Below are positions 1 through 5,638 of a DNA stretch of 8,613 nt, one piece after another. The notes under the pieces were generated by a model that was given only the letters and a program-made list of their open reading frames with translations, made no database searches and was not told where the DNA came from. The position numbers were made by a program, and so were the translations under genes. Source of the stretch: Bacillota bacterium (GTDB lineage: Bacteria > Bacillota > Bacilli > Bacillales > Cytobacillaceae); the NCBI GenBank assembly GCA_030705745.1, contig JAUZPT010000106.1:1-8613 (forward strand). Reading direction: 5' to 3'. Position 1 is the stretch's first letter, and the number at the start of each line of letters is the position of its first letter.

Positions 1-75
1 ACCAATTTTCCGACTCCATGAACCCACGTTTTAAGTTCAAATACCCACTAATGATGGCTCTCCGTCCCTCATATT
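1..75. other. Intergenic end of window, no gene seen
   Basis: No start, ribosome site or recognisable coding frame is evident. ACCCAC occurs twice, at 22-27 and 43-48, 21 bp apart. In related genomes spoIIQ can follow spoIID, so this may be upstream of that gene, but I could not find a good sigma-F promoter. Confidence 0.4.
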
Positions 76-98
76 AAAAGCCAGGCGATAGCCTGGCT
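76..98 (-). terminator. Second terminator after spoIID
   Basis: A perfect 8-bp stem AGCCAGGC (79-86) and GCCTGGCT (91-98), with a 4-base loop, is followed on the minus strand by TTTTAATAT. It stands 26 bases beyond the first hairpin and resembles it in sequence, giving a double stop between spoIID and the next gene. Confidence 0.72.
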
Positions 99-120
99 CA
101 GGTAATTTGCTCTTTTTCAT

Positions 121-150
121 TTTTAAAAGCCGAGCACCAGCCCGGCTTTT
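121..150 (-). terminator. First terminator after spoIID (probably bidirectional)
   Basis: The inverted repeat AAAAGCCGAGC (125-135) and GCCCGGCTTTT (140-150), with one G-U wobble, forms an 11-bp stem with a 4-base loop. T stretches on both strands come from the A/T ends. It begins 13 bases after the spoIID stop. Confidence 0.82.
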
Positions 151-162
151 AAAAGTTGAGTT

Positions 163-1191
163 TTATTTCTTTGCAGTGATGGTTGCGAGCATGTTTTCTG
201 CTGACGAGATTTGCACGCCTTTGTAGTAGTATGTGACGATGTCCTGGTAGGTCTTGCCTTCGGAGGCCATGCCGTTGGCGCCGTATTGGCTCATGCCGAC
301 TCCGTGGCCGTAGCCTTTCGTCACAATGAGGATGTGGTCGCCCATGCGTTCCCATGTGAAATCGGAGGATTTGAGGTCGAGCTCGTCACGGATTTCTTTG
401 CCTGTGAGGACGTGACCGTTGAAATCTACTTTACCGACACGCCGGCCGGCTGTGCGATTGACAATCCTGCCGATGCTGCTGCCATTTTTCAGCTTTATGC
501 CCAGCTTATGTTCAAAGTCTGTGACTGTAAGTATTTTTTGACTTTTAAATTTCGGTGAGTTTTTATCCCATGGGCTTTTGACGCTTCTTAAATAAGGGAA
601 AGCGTTGGGCCAATAATCTTCCGAATTTTCCGTGTAACCATTGCTTGTGGAAAAGAACGTGGCCGTTATTGCTTGATTGTGATACGTCAAAATTTGGCCG
701 CTGGTGGATCGTACTGCATCAACAATTTTCTGCTTTTTCCAGTTGTAATCGGCTCCCCAAATTCGCTTTAGCTCATCATCACTTTTATACACTTGATGGT
801 ATATCGTATCGGTCACTTCTGCCCCTTTTGGCAGACCTCGAGAATCATCTTTGGTTAATAATCTTTTTACGATATACGTCCTGGCCGTTAATGCCTGGGC
901 CTTGAGTGCTTCTTCCTCAAATTCAGCGGGCATTTCAGCGGCCACCACGCCGACCAGATAATCCTCAAGAGGAATTTTTTCGACTTTGGACTTGGCTAAG
1001 CGATAGACTGCCACTTCAACTCCAGAATCTGCATTCGTTGTTGTCACTGCGGGTACGCTATTCTTTGGCTCAAACGATGGATCCAATCCCTTTTTTTCTC
1101 CCTTAAAGGGCATAACCATCAGTGCTGGGACGACTAAGGTTACTGCAATCAAGATCGCAGCTAGTGCAAATAGTAGTTTGAATGGTTTCAT
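163..1191 (-). CDS. spoIID: Stage II sporulation protein D (engulfment peptidoglycan hydrolase)
   Basis: SpoIID is a mother-cell membrane protein that, with SpoIIM and SpoIIP, drives engulfment of the forespore. It is a lytic transglycosylase that cleaves glycan strands stripped of stem peptides. The 342-residue product is of normal length. A membrane anchor spans about residues 5-27 (KLLFALAAILIAVTLVVPAL) and an outside linker reaches about 55. The SpoIID domain follows, with LEDYLVGVVAAEMPAEF at 75-91; Glu86 is the likely catalytic Glu, equivalent to E88 of B. subtilis. Further family blocks are EALKAQALTARTY, YFSTSNGYTE-like FFSTSNGYTE at 179-188 and GYGHGVGMSQYGANGMA at 293-309. It has no cysteine, so a cysteine zinc site as in clostridial SpoIID is absent. 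I chose the ATG at 1191 because GGGGG (1200-1204) lies 8 bases upstream and the anchor follows directly; the frame is open further, to 1284, without a good site. Confidence 0.96.
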   Translation of the reverse strand: MKPFKLLFALAAILIAVTLVVPALMVMPFKGEKKGLDPSFEPKNSVPAVTTTNADSGVEVAVYRLAKSKVEKIPLEDYLVGVVAAEMPAEFEEEALKAQALTARTYIVKRLLTKDDSRGLPKGAEVTDTIYHQVYKSDDELKRIWGADYNWKKQKIVDAVRSTSGQILTYHNQAITATFFSTSNGYTENSEDYWPNAFPYLRSVKSPWDKNSPKFKSQKILTVTDFEHKLGIKLKNGSSIGRIVNRTAGRRVGKVDFNGHVLTGKEIRDELDLKSSDFTWERMGDHILIVTKGYGHGVGMSQYGANGMASEGKTYQDIVTYYYKGVQISSAENMLATITAKK

Positions 1192-1248
1192 GAAGTATAC
1201 CCCCATAGGAAAAGTAAACGGTCGTTCGTAACCGTCTCCTTTTATACA

Positions 1249-1273
1249 TATGGGGGTGGACAAGCGTTTATTA
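1249..1273 (-). promoter_or_regulatory. Candidate sigma-E promoter of spoIID
   Basis: The minus strand has TAATAAAC (1266-1273) and CATATGTAT (1244-1252). The core ATA and CATA elements are separated by 16 bases, which fits the mother-cell sigma-E pattern. The rest of the -10 departs from CATACAnT. spoIID is sigma-E controlled in B. subtilis, so context supports the call. Transcription would start near 1240, about 50 bases before the spoIID ATG. Confidence 0.5.
1256..1265 (+). promoter_or_regulatory. Candidate SpoIIID operator at spoIID
   Basis: GTGGACAAGC matches 9 of 10 positions of WWRRACARNY (only the first base differs). It lies inside the spacer of the proposed sigma-E promoter. SpoIIID represses spoIID late in mother-cell development in B. 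subtilis, and a site here would block polymerase directly. Confidence 0.5.
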
Positions 1274-1333
1274 CAACAACTCATTTATTTCGGGCATCAA
1301 GTGAAAGGTATATGACCAGCAAACATGTCGCTA

Positions 1334-1395
1334 TTATGATTTTACCAAGAATAAAACGGGTATATTATGAACTTATGATCTTACCAAGTGTAAAA
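1334..1395. repeat. Two-copy direct repeat spanning the hydrolase stop codon
   Basis: TTATGATTTTACCAAG (1334-1349) and TTATGATCTTACCAAG (1373-1388) match at 15 of 16 positions. The likeness extends to 1356 and 1395, with 20 of 23 identical. The offset is 39 bp, exactly 13 codons. On the coding strand the first copy encodes ILHLVRS-stop and the second, in the same frame after the stop, VLFLVKS-stop. Confidence 0.7.
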
Positions 1396-2524
1396 TTTCA
1401 TCGGAAATTTTGTAGATATCGCTTTTTTTATGTCGCTCATTCAAAAGTAAAACGATGGACGTTTTATCTTTAAAATATAAATGTAAGGATTCCCAGCCTC
1501 CAAGCACCCCGCGGCTTGAAATGACCGAGCCATTATTGTAGAGGCCGAGTCCATAATGGGAGCTGGAAAGTGGTTTCTCAATTTCCTCAAGGCTCTTCAT
1601 GGACACAAGATCGCCCTTCATCAAGGTTTGATCATAAAGACTCAAATCATGGGCAGTTGTATAAATGTCGCCGCAACCGTACAACATATATGGATTGGAG
1701 ATTCCTAATGGATACATACGGACGGGATCCAGGATGTAACCGGTGGAAGTGTACAGCTTCGGATATTGACGGGTAATAAAGCCTGAATGCTTCATTCCAG
1801 CTTTATTAAAAATATTTTTCTGAATATAATCATGCAAAGATGTTCCAGTAACTTTTTCCAAAATATATCCTAATATCATGTAATTTGCATCTTTATAATC
1901 CCATTGTGTTCCAGGTTGAAACAGTAATGGCCTTTTTTCTATTTCTTTCACCAAAGCTTCAGGTGTTGTATCGCCCTTATGCCATTTCGGTTTCTGGATA
2001 CCGGAACGGTGGGACAAGAGATATATGAGCTTTATTTTGTTTCCGTTTGGAAAGTCGGGAATGTATTTTGACAAAGGGTCATTGATATTCAATTTCCCCT
2101 TTTCCTGTAGCTGCATCACGCTTGTAGCGACAAAAGTCTTCGTGATGGAGGCGATAGGATATGTTGTTTGGGCTTGGTTGAATATTTTTTTCTCAATGCT
2201 GGAATAGCCGAACCCTTCGTCCAAAATCGTTTTTTTATCTCGGATGACTACAACGCTGCCGTTTACTTTATTAGAAAGTAAATACTTCTTTATTTTATCT
2301 TGTAAACTATTAGAAATTTTACTGGAAGATAAAAGCTTTTTGGACAGACCAGCAGAATTTGGTTCAACGATATGCGATTTGCTTATTTTATTTGTTGGAA
2401 CAGTGTTTTTTAGGAGCACTTCTTTTGCTTCCTCTTTAGTAAAAGGCACAGAGAATTGGCACCCGGTTAATGAACTCGTTAAAATAGCCGCCAAAAAAAA
2501 GATACCTGCTTTTTTTAGTTTCAT
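1373..2524 (-). CDS. Serine hydrolase lipoprotein, beta-lactamase/PBP-like (class C fold)
   Basis: This 383-residue predicted lipoprotein has a signal peptide with lipobox LTGC (Cys22) and a polar linker to about residue 75. A PF00144-like domain follows. Visible motifs are the nucleophile S126-I-T-K129 in YPIASITKTFVA, LLSHRSGIQ at 169-177, and the second motif Y210-K-D212 in DYKDANYMILGYILEKVTG, where YxN is usual. The third motif, normally H/K-[ST]-G, is not clear; GVLGGWESLH at 339-348 takes its place. The fold suggests a D-alanyl-D-amino-acid peptidase or esterase acting on the outer face of the membrane. True beta-lactamase activity should not be assumed. The ribosome site before the ATG at 2524 is weak. 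The gene looks more AT-rich than its neighbours and sits alone between the murA terminator and spoIID, suggesting a lineage-specific insertion. Confidence 0.85.
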   Translation of the reverse strand: MKLKKAGIFFLAAILTSSLTGCQFSVPFTKEEAKEVLLKNTVPTNKISKSHIVEPNSAGLSKKLLSSSKISNSLQDKIKKYLLSNKVNGSVVVIRDKKTILDEGFGYSSIEKKIFNQAQTTYPIASITKTFVATSVMQLQEKGKLNINDPLSKYIPDFPNGNKIKLIYLLSHRSGIQKPKWHKGDTTPEALVKEIEKRPLLFQPGTQWDYKDANYMILGYILEKVTGTSLHDYIQKNIFNKAGMKHSGFITRQYPKLYTSTGYILDPVRMYPLGISNPYMLYGCGDIYTTAHDLSLYDQTLMKGDLVSMKSLEEIEKPLSSSHYGLGLYNNGSVISSRGVLGGWESLHLYFKDKTSIVLLLNERHKKSDIYKISDEILHLVRS

Positions 2525-2557
2525 ATGCGCACACAGCTTTCTATTTAGGATAAAAAT

Positions 2558-2567
2558 AAAGACAAGT
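2558..2567 (+). promoter_or_regulatory. Candidate SpoIIID box upstream of the serine hydrolase
   Basis: AAAGACAAGT matches all positions of the published SpoIIID consensus WWRRACARNY. It lies 34 bases before the hydrolase start. With equal base frequencies such a match is expected about once per 4 kb per strand, so one in this 191-base intergenic region is suggestive only. No convincing sigma-E or sigma-A promoter was found next to it. Confidence 0.3.
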
Positions 2568-2642
2568 TGTTAACGCAAATATATTCCTTGTAGGCGATAA
2601 AAGCAACTACCAATTTGCTCATTTACGAAAAAAAATAAATAC

Positions 2643-2695
2643 AAAAAAACCGAAGAGCATGTATCTGTCAGACATCTGACAGCCTCATTCTTCGG
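2643..2695 (-). terminator. Nested intrinsic terminator after murA
   Basis: The outer stem is CCGAAGA/TCTTCGG (2689-2695 with 2650-2656). A short AUG/CAU extension lies inside it, and then a perfect 8-bp inner inverted repeat CTGTCAGA (2665-2672) and TCTGACAG (2675-2682). Seven T follow on the minus strand (2643-2649). It begins 20 bases after the murA stop and insulates the next gene from the murA unit. Confidence 0.9.
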
Positions 2696-2715
2696 CATGT
2701 GTTCAATTAATATAA

Positions 2716-4026
2716 TTAGGCATTCAAATCCGCAACATACGAATCATTTTGGACAAAGATTTCTTCTTCTTCCTTGACACGTTCAACGTCTGCGCCAAGA
2801 GCAGCCAATTTCTTGTGGAAATCAACATAGCCACGATCCAAATGTTTGAGTTCAGTGACGCGGGTAATGCCTTCAGCTACCAATCCGGTTAGTATAAGTG
2901 CGGCTGCAGCTCGCAAATCAGTTGCTGCGACTTCTGCACCTTGCAGGTTGGAGGATCCGTTCATGATAACAGAGCGGCCTTCAATTTTGATATCGGCATT
3001 CATACGGCGGAATTCTTCGACGTGCATGAAACGATTTTCAAAAACAGTTTCGGTGATCATGCTCGTGCCTTCTGCTCGAAGCAATAACGCCATCATTTGT
3101 GATTGCATATCGGTCGGGAATCCTGGATGAGGCATCGTCTTAATGTCGACTGCTTTCAGCTTTTCAGGTCCGATGACACGGATGCCATCGACTTCTTCCT
3201 TGATTGTGACGCCCATTTCTTCCATTTTCGCAATTAAGGAAGATAGATGTTCAGGAACTGCGCCTTGAACGAGGACGTTTCCGCCAGTCAGGGCAGCGGC
3301 AACCATGAAAGTACCGGCTTCAACACGGTCAGGAATGATCGCATGTTCTGTGCCAAATAATACTTTTACCCCTTCAATTCGAAGGGTAGCGGTTCCTGCT
3401 CCTTTGACCTTTGCTCCCATTTTATTCAGGAAGTTGGCAAGGTCAACAATTTCAGGTTCTTTTGCCACGTTTTCAATGATGGTTGTACCTTCAGCGAGAG
3501 CAGCAGCCATCATAAGGTTTTCCGTTGCTCCAACGCTCGGGAAGTCGAGATAGATTTTCGCACCTTTTAAACGGCCGTCGACTTCGGCTTCGATAAAGCC
3601 GTTACCGACTTTCACTTTTGCACCCATGGCTTCAAAGCCTTTAAGATGCTGGTCGATTGGACGGGATCCAATTGCACATCCACCTGGCAATGCAACACGT
3701 GCACGGCCATTGCGGGCCAATAAAGACCCCATTACAAGAACTGAAGCGCGCATTTTGCGAACATATTCAAACGGTGCTTCTTCTTTTAACTCTCTGGATG
3801 CATCAACTACAACTGTATTATTTTCAAACACCACTTCAGCGTTTAGGTTGCGTAATACTTCATTGATTGTGTATACATCGGAGAGAGTTGGCACATCACG
3901 AATAATACATTTTCCATCACTTGCTAATAATGTTGCAGCGATAACAGGCAGGACGGAGTTTTTTGCACCTTCAACTTTTACCGTACCATATAGCCTTTGT
4001 CCGCCGCGGACGATGATCTTTTCCAA
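2716..4026 (-). CDS. murA: UDP-N-acetylglucosamine 1-carboxyvinyltransferase (MurA)
   Basis: This cytoplasmic enzyme transfers enolpyruvate from PEP to UDP-GlcNAc, the first committed step of peptidoglycan synthesis and the target of fosfomycin. At 436 residues it has the length of B. subtilis MurAA and closely resembles it from [10 protein letters not shown] to the terminal DLNA. Catalytic features are Lys22 in [10 protein letters not shown], the PEP/fosfomycin cysteine Cys117 in [12 protein letters not shown] (so a fosfomycin-sensitive form is expected), Asp306 in PTDMQSQ and Arg398 in HLDRGY. Both halves of the inside-out alpha/beta barrel are complete. Translation starts at TTG with a strong ribosome site. 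It lies 32 bases after ywmB and is followed by a terminator. Bacilli usually also carry a second MurA paralogue; this copy matches the MurAA type by sequence and by its spoIID neighbourhood. Confidence 0.98.
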   Translation of the reverse strand: MEKIIVRGGQRLYGTVKVEGAKNSVLPVIAATLLASDGKCIIRDVPTLSDVYTINEVLRNLNAEVVFENNTVVVDASRELKEEAPFEYVRKMRASVLVMGSLLARNGRARVALPGGCAIGSRPIDQHLKGFEAMGAKVKVGNGFIEAEVDGRLKGAKIYLDFPSVGATENLMMAAALAEGTTIIENVAKEPEIVDLANFLNKMGAKVKGAGTATLRIEGVKVLFGTEHAIIPDRVEAGTFMVAAALTGGNVLVQGAVPEHLSSLIAKMEEMGVTIKEEVDGIRVIGPEKLKAVDIKTMPHPGFPTDMQSQMMALLLRAEGTSMITETVFENRFMHVEEFRRMNADIKIEGRSVIMNGSSNLQGAEVAATDLRAAAALILTGLVAEGITRVTELKHLDRGYVDFHKKLAALGADVERVKEEEEIFVQNDSYVADLNA

Positions 4027-4033
4027 GAGTATT

Positions 4034-4040
4034 CCCCTCC
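4034..4040 (-). promoter_or_regulatory. Ribosome binding site supporting the TTG start of murA
   Basis: GGAGGGG on the minus strand lies 7 bases before the TTG at 4026. No ATG in the vicinity would give the conserved MEKIIVRGG start, so the strong site decides for TTG. Confidence 0.85.
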
Positions 4041-4058
4041 GCGTCCAATTTCTCTATA

Positions 4059-4820
4059 TTAATATTCAATCGTTATGATTGGTGTGCCAACTACGATGGT
4101 AGTTCGACCGCCCAATCGTTCTGACCGTACTGCGACTTGTAAATTCATGCTTCCTTTTTTGCTCGTAAGCGACTCGGTGAACATTGGCGAATACGCCGTA
4201 ACGGACATAAATGTGTCTTCTTTTAACGCTTCAATTTCTTTTGCATTAAAATCGGACAGAACATTATTTACTGAATTAGGTAAAGCCTTAAACATCTTAT
4301 CACCGACAATGCCTTTTATACAAGAGAAAATTGTTGGTTTCCCCCGAAATATGTCGGTTAGTCTATCACCAAATTGTTTATGTGTGAAAAAAGACTCAGC
4401 TGTTTTATTCCACGTAGTGCCACTGACTCTATACACAATATACGCATCTGGTTTTTGATTTGTGCGGGTCGCCATTAACTGTATTGTTTCCTGACGATTT
4501 TCATCGGTTGGGGAAACTGCGGTGACTTCCCATTTCTGGCGGGTGGATGTATCTGACCATTTCCATTCCGGAAACTTTTGTTTAAGGTCGTCCGCATAGT
4601 TTTTCAGTTCTTTTTGGTTTTTCAAGTTTTCCAAATGTTCCCTCGCATGTAATGTCCATTCTCCGAGCATAATATTCTCGCTTTGCAAAACAGAAGCCAA
4701 CTTAAGTAAGTCAAGCCTTCCTTCGGCTACAGTGGTTGTATTCCCGGATTGAAACATAATAAAACCAACGATGGCAATAATTGATAAAAAAAACTTTGCA
4801 AAATCTATTTTCTGTTTCAT
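4059..4820 (-). CDS. ywmB: YwmB family protein (DUF1779), membrane-anchored
   Basis: The likely product is 253 residues, near the length I recall for B. subtilis YwmB. The function of the family is not known to me. One N-terminal hydrophobic segment (about residues 8-24, FAKFFLSIIAIVGFIMF) acts as an anchor or uncleaved signal, placing the rest outside the membrane. Family-like features are FSCIKGIVGDKM at 165-176, VTAYSP at 207-212 and the C-terminal block NLQVAVR...GGRTTIVVGTPIITIEY. I chose the ATG at 4820 because GGAGAGG (4826-4832) lies 5 bases upstream and it gives a proper signal-anchor. The frame is open for 68 more codons upstream (to 5024), but that part lacks a ribosome site and family resemblance. 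It ends 32 bases before murA and is probably cotranscribed with it. Confidence 0.9.
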   Translation of the reverse strand: MKQKIDFAKFFLSIIAIVGFIMFQSGNTTTVAEGRLDLLKLASVLQSENIMLGEWTLHAREHLENLKNQKELKNYADDLKQKFPEWKWSDTSTRQKWEVTAVSPTDENRQETIQLMATRTNQKPDAYIVYRVSGTTWNKTAESFFTHKQFGDRLTDIFRGKPTIFSCIKGIVGDKMFKALPNSVNNVLSDFNAKEIEALKEDTFMSVTAYSPMFTESLTSKKGSMNLQVAVRSERLGGRTTIVVGTPIITIEY

Positions 4821-4870
4821 ATAATCCTCTCCCTTACTACCATTGTTACCAGGCAGCAGAAGAGCATACT

Positions 4871-4909
4871 TGGGAATTATCGTCACTTTTTGACAGCGAA
4901 GAATTCCCA
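4871..4909. repeat. 8-bp inverted repeat upstream of ywmB
   Basis: TGGGAATT at 4871-4878 and AATTCCCA at 4902-4909 are perfect complements, with half-sites 31 bp apart (about three helical turns). The 23-base interval holds smaller pairing possibilities (TCG/CGA, GTC/GAC). It could be an operator or a 5'-leader hairpin. There is no T-run, so it is not an intrinsic terminator. It ends about 50 bases before the ywmB start. Confidence 0.5.
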
Positions 4910-5010
4910 TGTCGTTTTGATGGGTATTATGGAATAAAACAGTGATATTTCCAGAAAGTACACTTATTGCTATGTATTTTTTTAATAAATACAAAGGTGA
5001 AAAGAGACCG

Positions 5011-5098
5011 ATTCTGGTTACCAACTATGTGAATTTTTCCACATAGAAAATGAGATCAATTCTGCTTCCAATTATGAAGAACTTTCTAACACAGAAAA
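5011..5098. repeat. Diverged tandem repeat, about 48 bp x 2
   Basis: Unit 1 begins ATTCTGGTTACCAACTATG at 5011 and unit 2 begins ATTCTGCTTCCAATTATG at 5059. Both end in ACAyAGAAAAT (5041-5051 and 5089-5099). The offset is 48 bp; the units differ by several substitutions and small indels. Unit 1 also holds a perfect 7-bp hairpin, CTATGTG at 5025-5031 and CACATAG at 5040-5046, that unit 2 has lost or never had. Confidence 0.6.
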
Positions 5099-5155
5099 TA
5101 TTACCGAATATTGTCGAAAATGAAAATATGCATGAAGACCTAGATTGTAAATAAA

Positions 5156-5392
5156 TTACTTCAGTAAATACGGAAGCTGCCTTGACCATTGAAGATAATC
5201 GAGGAAAAAATGGCTGACGGATGAACCTAGTACGATGGCTAATAAGATATATAATACTCTTGCCTGAACTACATGGTTGGCACGAAGTAGCTTCTCCATT
5301 CGGATTGCCTGGAGAGCCCACCATGAAAGTGCAATGAAAACAAGATGTGTAATAATTCCCAGCAATGCTTGCTGCCCTATATCGGTCATCAT
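5156..5392 (-). CDS. ywzB: Small membrane protein of the YwzB / DUF1146 family
   Basis: This 78-residue protein has two predicted membrane helices at about residues 10-30 (LGIITHLVFIALSWWALQAI) and 45-67 (RVLYILLAIVLGSSVSHFFL), joined by a basic loop RMEKLLRANHVVQAR and ending in a short polar tail. Length, topology and position ahead of ywmB-murA match the DUF1146 (YwzB) family of Bacillota, whose function I do not know. A strong Shine-Dalgarno AAAGGAGG (5403-5410) lies 10 bases before the ATG at 5392. A second ATG follows immediately (5389) at 13 bases, so the first is preferred. It appears to open the ywzB-ywmB-murA unit; no terminator is evident between it and ywmB. Confidence 0.88.
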   Translation of the reverse strand: MMTDIGQQALLGIITHLVFIALSWWALQAIRMEKLLRANHVVQARVLYILLAIVLGSSVSHFFLDYLQWSRQLPYLLK

Positions 5393-5423
5393 ATATTGAA
5401 CGCCTCCTTTTAAACCAAATTCT

Positions 5424-5452
5424 ATTTTAGCACACAGGCGATAAAATGCTTA
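5424..5452 (-). promoter_or_regulatory. Likely sigma-A promoter for ywzB (extended -10)
   Basis: The minus strand has TGCTAAAAT at 5424-5432, an extended -10 (TGnTAAAAT). A weak -35, TAAGCA, sits at 5447-5452 with a 17-base spacer. Start of transcription would fall near 5417, leaving a leader of about 25 bases with an AAAGGAGG ribosome site. The weak -35 is compensated by the TG extension. This is inferred from consensus only. Confidence 0.5.
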
Positions 5453-5514
5453 ATAACATTCCGCCAATTTTTGGTTTTTTTTCAAAAAAGATAAGTCTTT
5501 GGCCCCATTGTGAC

Positions 5515-5552
5515 ACAAAGAAAAAGAAGAAGAGGACATTGCCTCTTCTTCT
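5515..5552 (-). terminator. Intrinsic terminator of the nuo operon
   Basis: A perfect 11-bp inverted repeat (AGAAGAAGAGG at 5525-5535, CCTCTTCTTCT at 5542-5552) with a 6-base loop is followed on the minus strand by a T-rich tract (TTTTCTTTG). It lies about 87 bases after the nuoN stop and before the ywzB promoter region, so it separates the two transcription units. Confidence 0.88.
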
Positions 5553-5560
5553 GCGATCAA

Positions 5561-5620
5561 TTACCCCTTTGAAATTCCATGAAGCTTGGCGATTCTCTGC
5601 TCTGGATCCGCTTTACGCAT
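5561..5620 (-). other. Candidate 19-codon open frame after nuoN (uncertain)
   Basis: Starting 18 bases after the nuoN stop and in the same frame, an ATG opens a 19-residue frame, MRKADPEQRIAKLHGISKG, that ends in TAA 8 bases before the terminator stem. The peptide is charged and has ordinary codon choice. A GGGGG run touches the ATG, which is too close for a good ribosome site, so initiation would probably depend on coupling to nuoN or on stop-codon readthrough. I do not recognise the peptide. It may simply be an untranslated 3' leader to the terminator. Confidence 0.25.
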
Positions 5621-5638
5621 CCCCCAGCGGTTCCAGGA

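Larger units (their letters stand above)
4821..5155. other. 335-base non-coding gap between ywzB and ywmB
   Basis: No convincing gene lies here. An open frame runs upstream of ywmB to 5024, but it lacks a ribosome site and does not look like a protein. The gap contains a diverged tandem repeat (5011-5098), a short hairpin (5025-5046) and an 8-bp inverted repeat (4871-4909). A weak sigma-A-like pair on the minus strand (CTGGAA at 4949-4954, CATAAT at 4926-4931, 17-base spacer) could provide a second promoter for ywmB-murA, but the match is poor. No T-tract terminator was found. Confidence 0.6.

Noticed and set aside
1218..1243. AAAAGGAG motif and a 5-bp dyad (ACGGT/ACCGT) in the spoIID leader, considered as a leader peptide
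   Set aside because: No start codon lies at a suitable distance after the AAAAGGAG, and the stem is too short to claim as a regulatory hairpin.
1192..1284. 31-codon upstream extension of the spoIID frame
   Set aside because: It would overlap the proposed promoter and place charged residues ahead of the membrane anchor; the ATG at 1191 has GGGGG 8 bases upstream and gives the normal family length.
2244..2573. 109-residue plus-strand frame opposite the hydrolase N-terminus
   Set aside because: It is a mirror of the signal peptide and linker codons; the hydrolase has clear motifs on the other strand.
2525..2640. Sigma-A or sigma-E promoter for the hydrolase (TTAACA..TATCCT; GAATATA; CCTACAAG)
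   Set aside because: Each element lacks a partner at correct spacing; none was strong enough to annotate.
3626..4078. 150-residue plus-strand frame opposite murA
   Set aside because: It is antisense to strongly conserved murA codons, with no ribosome site or recognisable domain.
4821..5024. 68-codon upstream extension of the ywmB frame
   Set aside because: No ribosome site at its start, it would bury the signal-anchor in the middle of the protein, and the product resembles no YwmB N-terminus; the ATG at 4820 has a good Shine-Dalgarno.
5025..5324. 99-residue frame overlapping ywzB on the same strand
   Set aside because: It runs out of frame over ywzB, whose protein is family-like and has a strong ribosome site; the frame has no start signal and a random-looking product.
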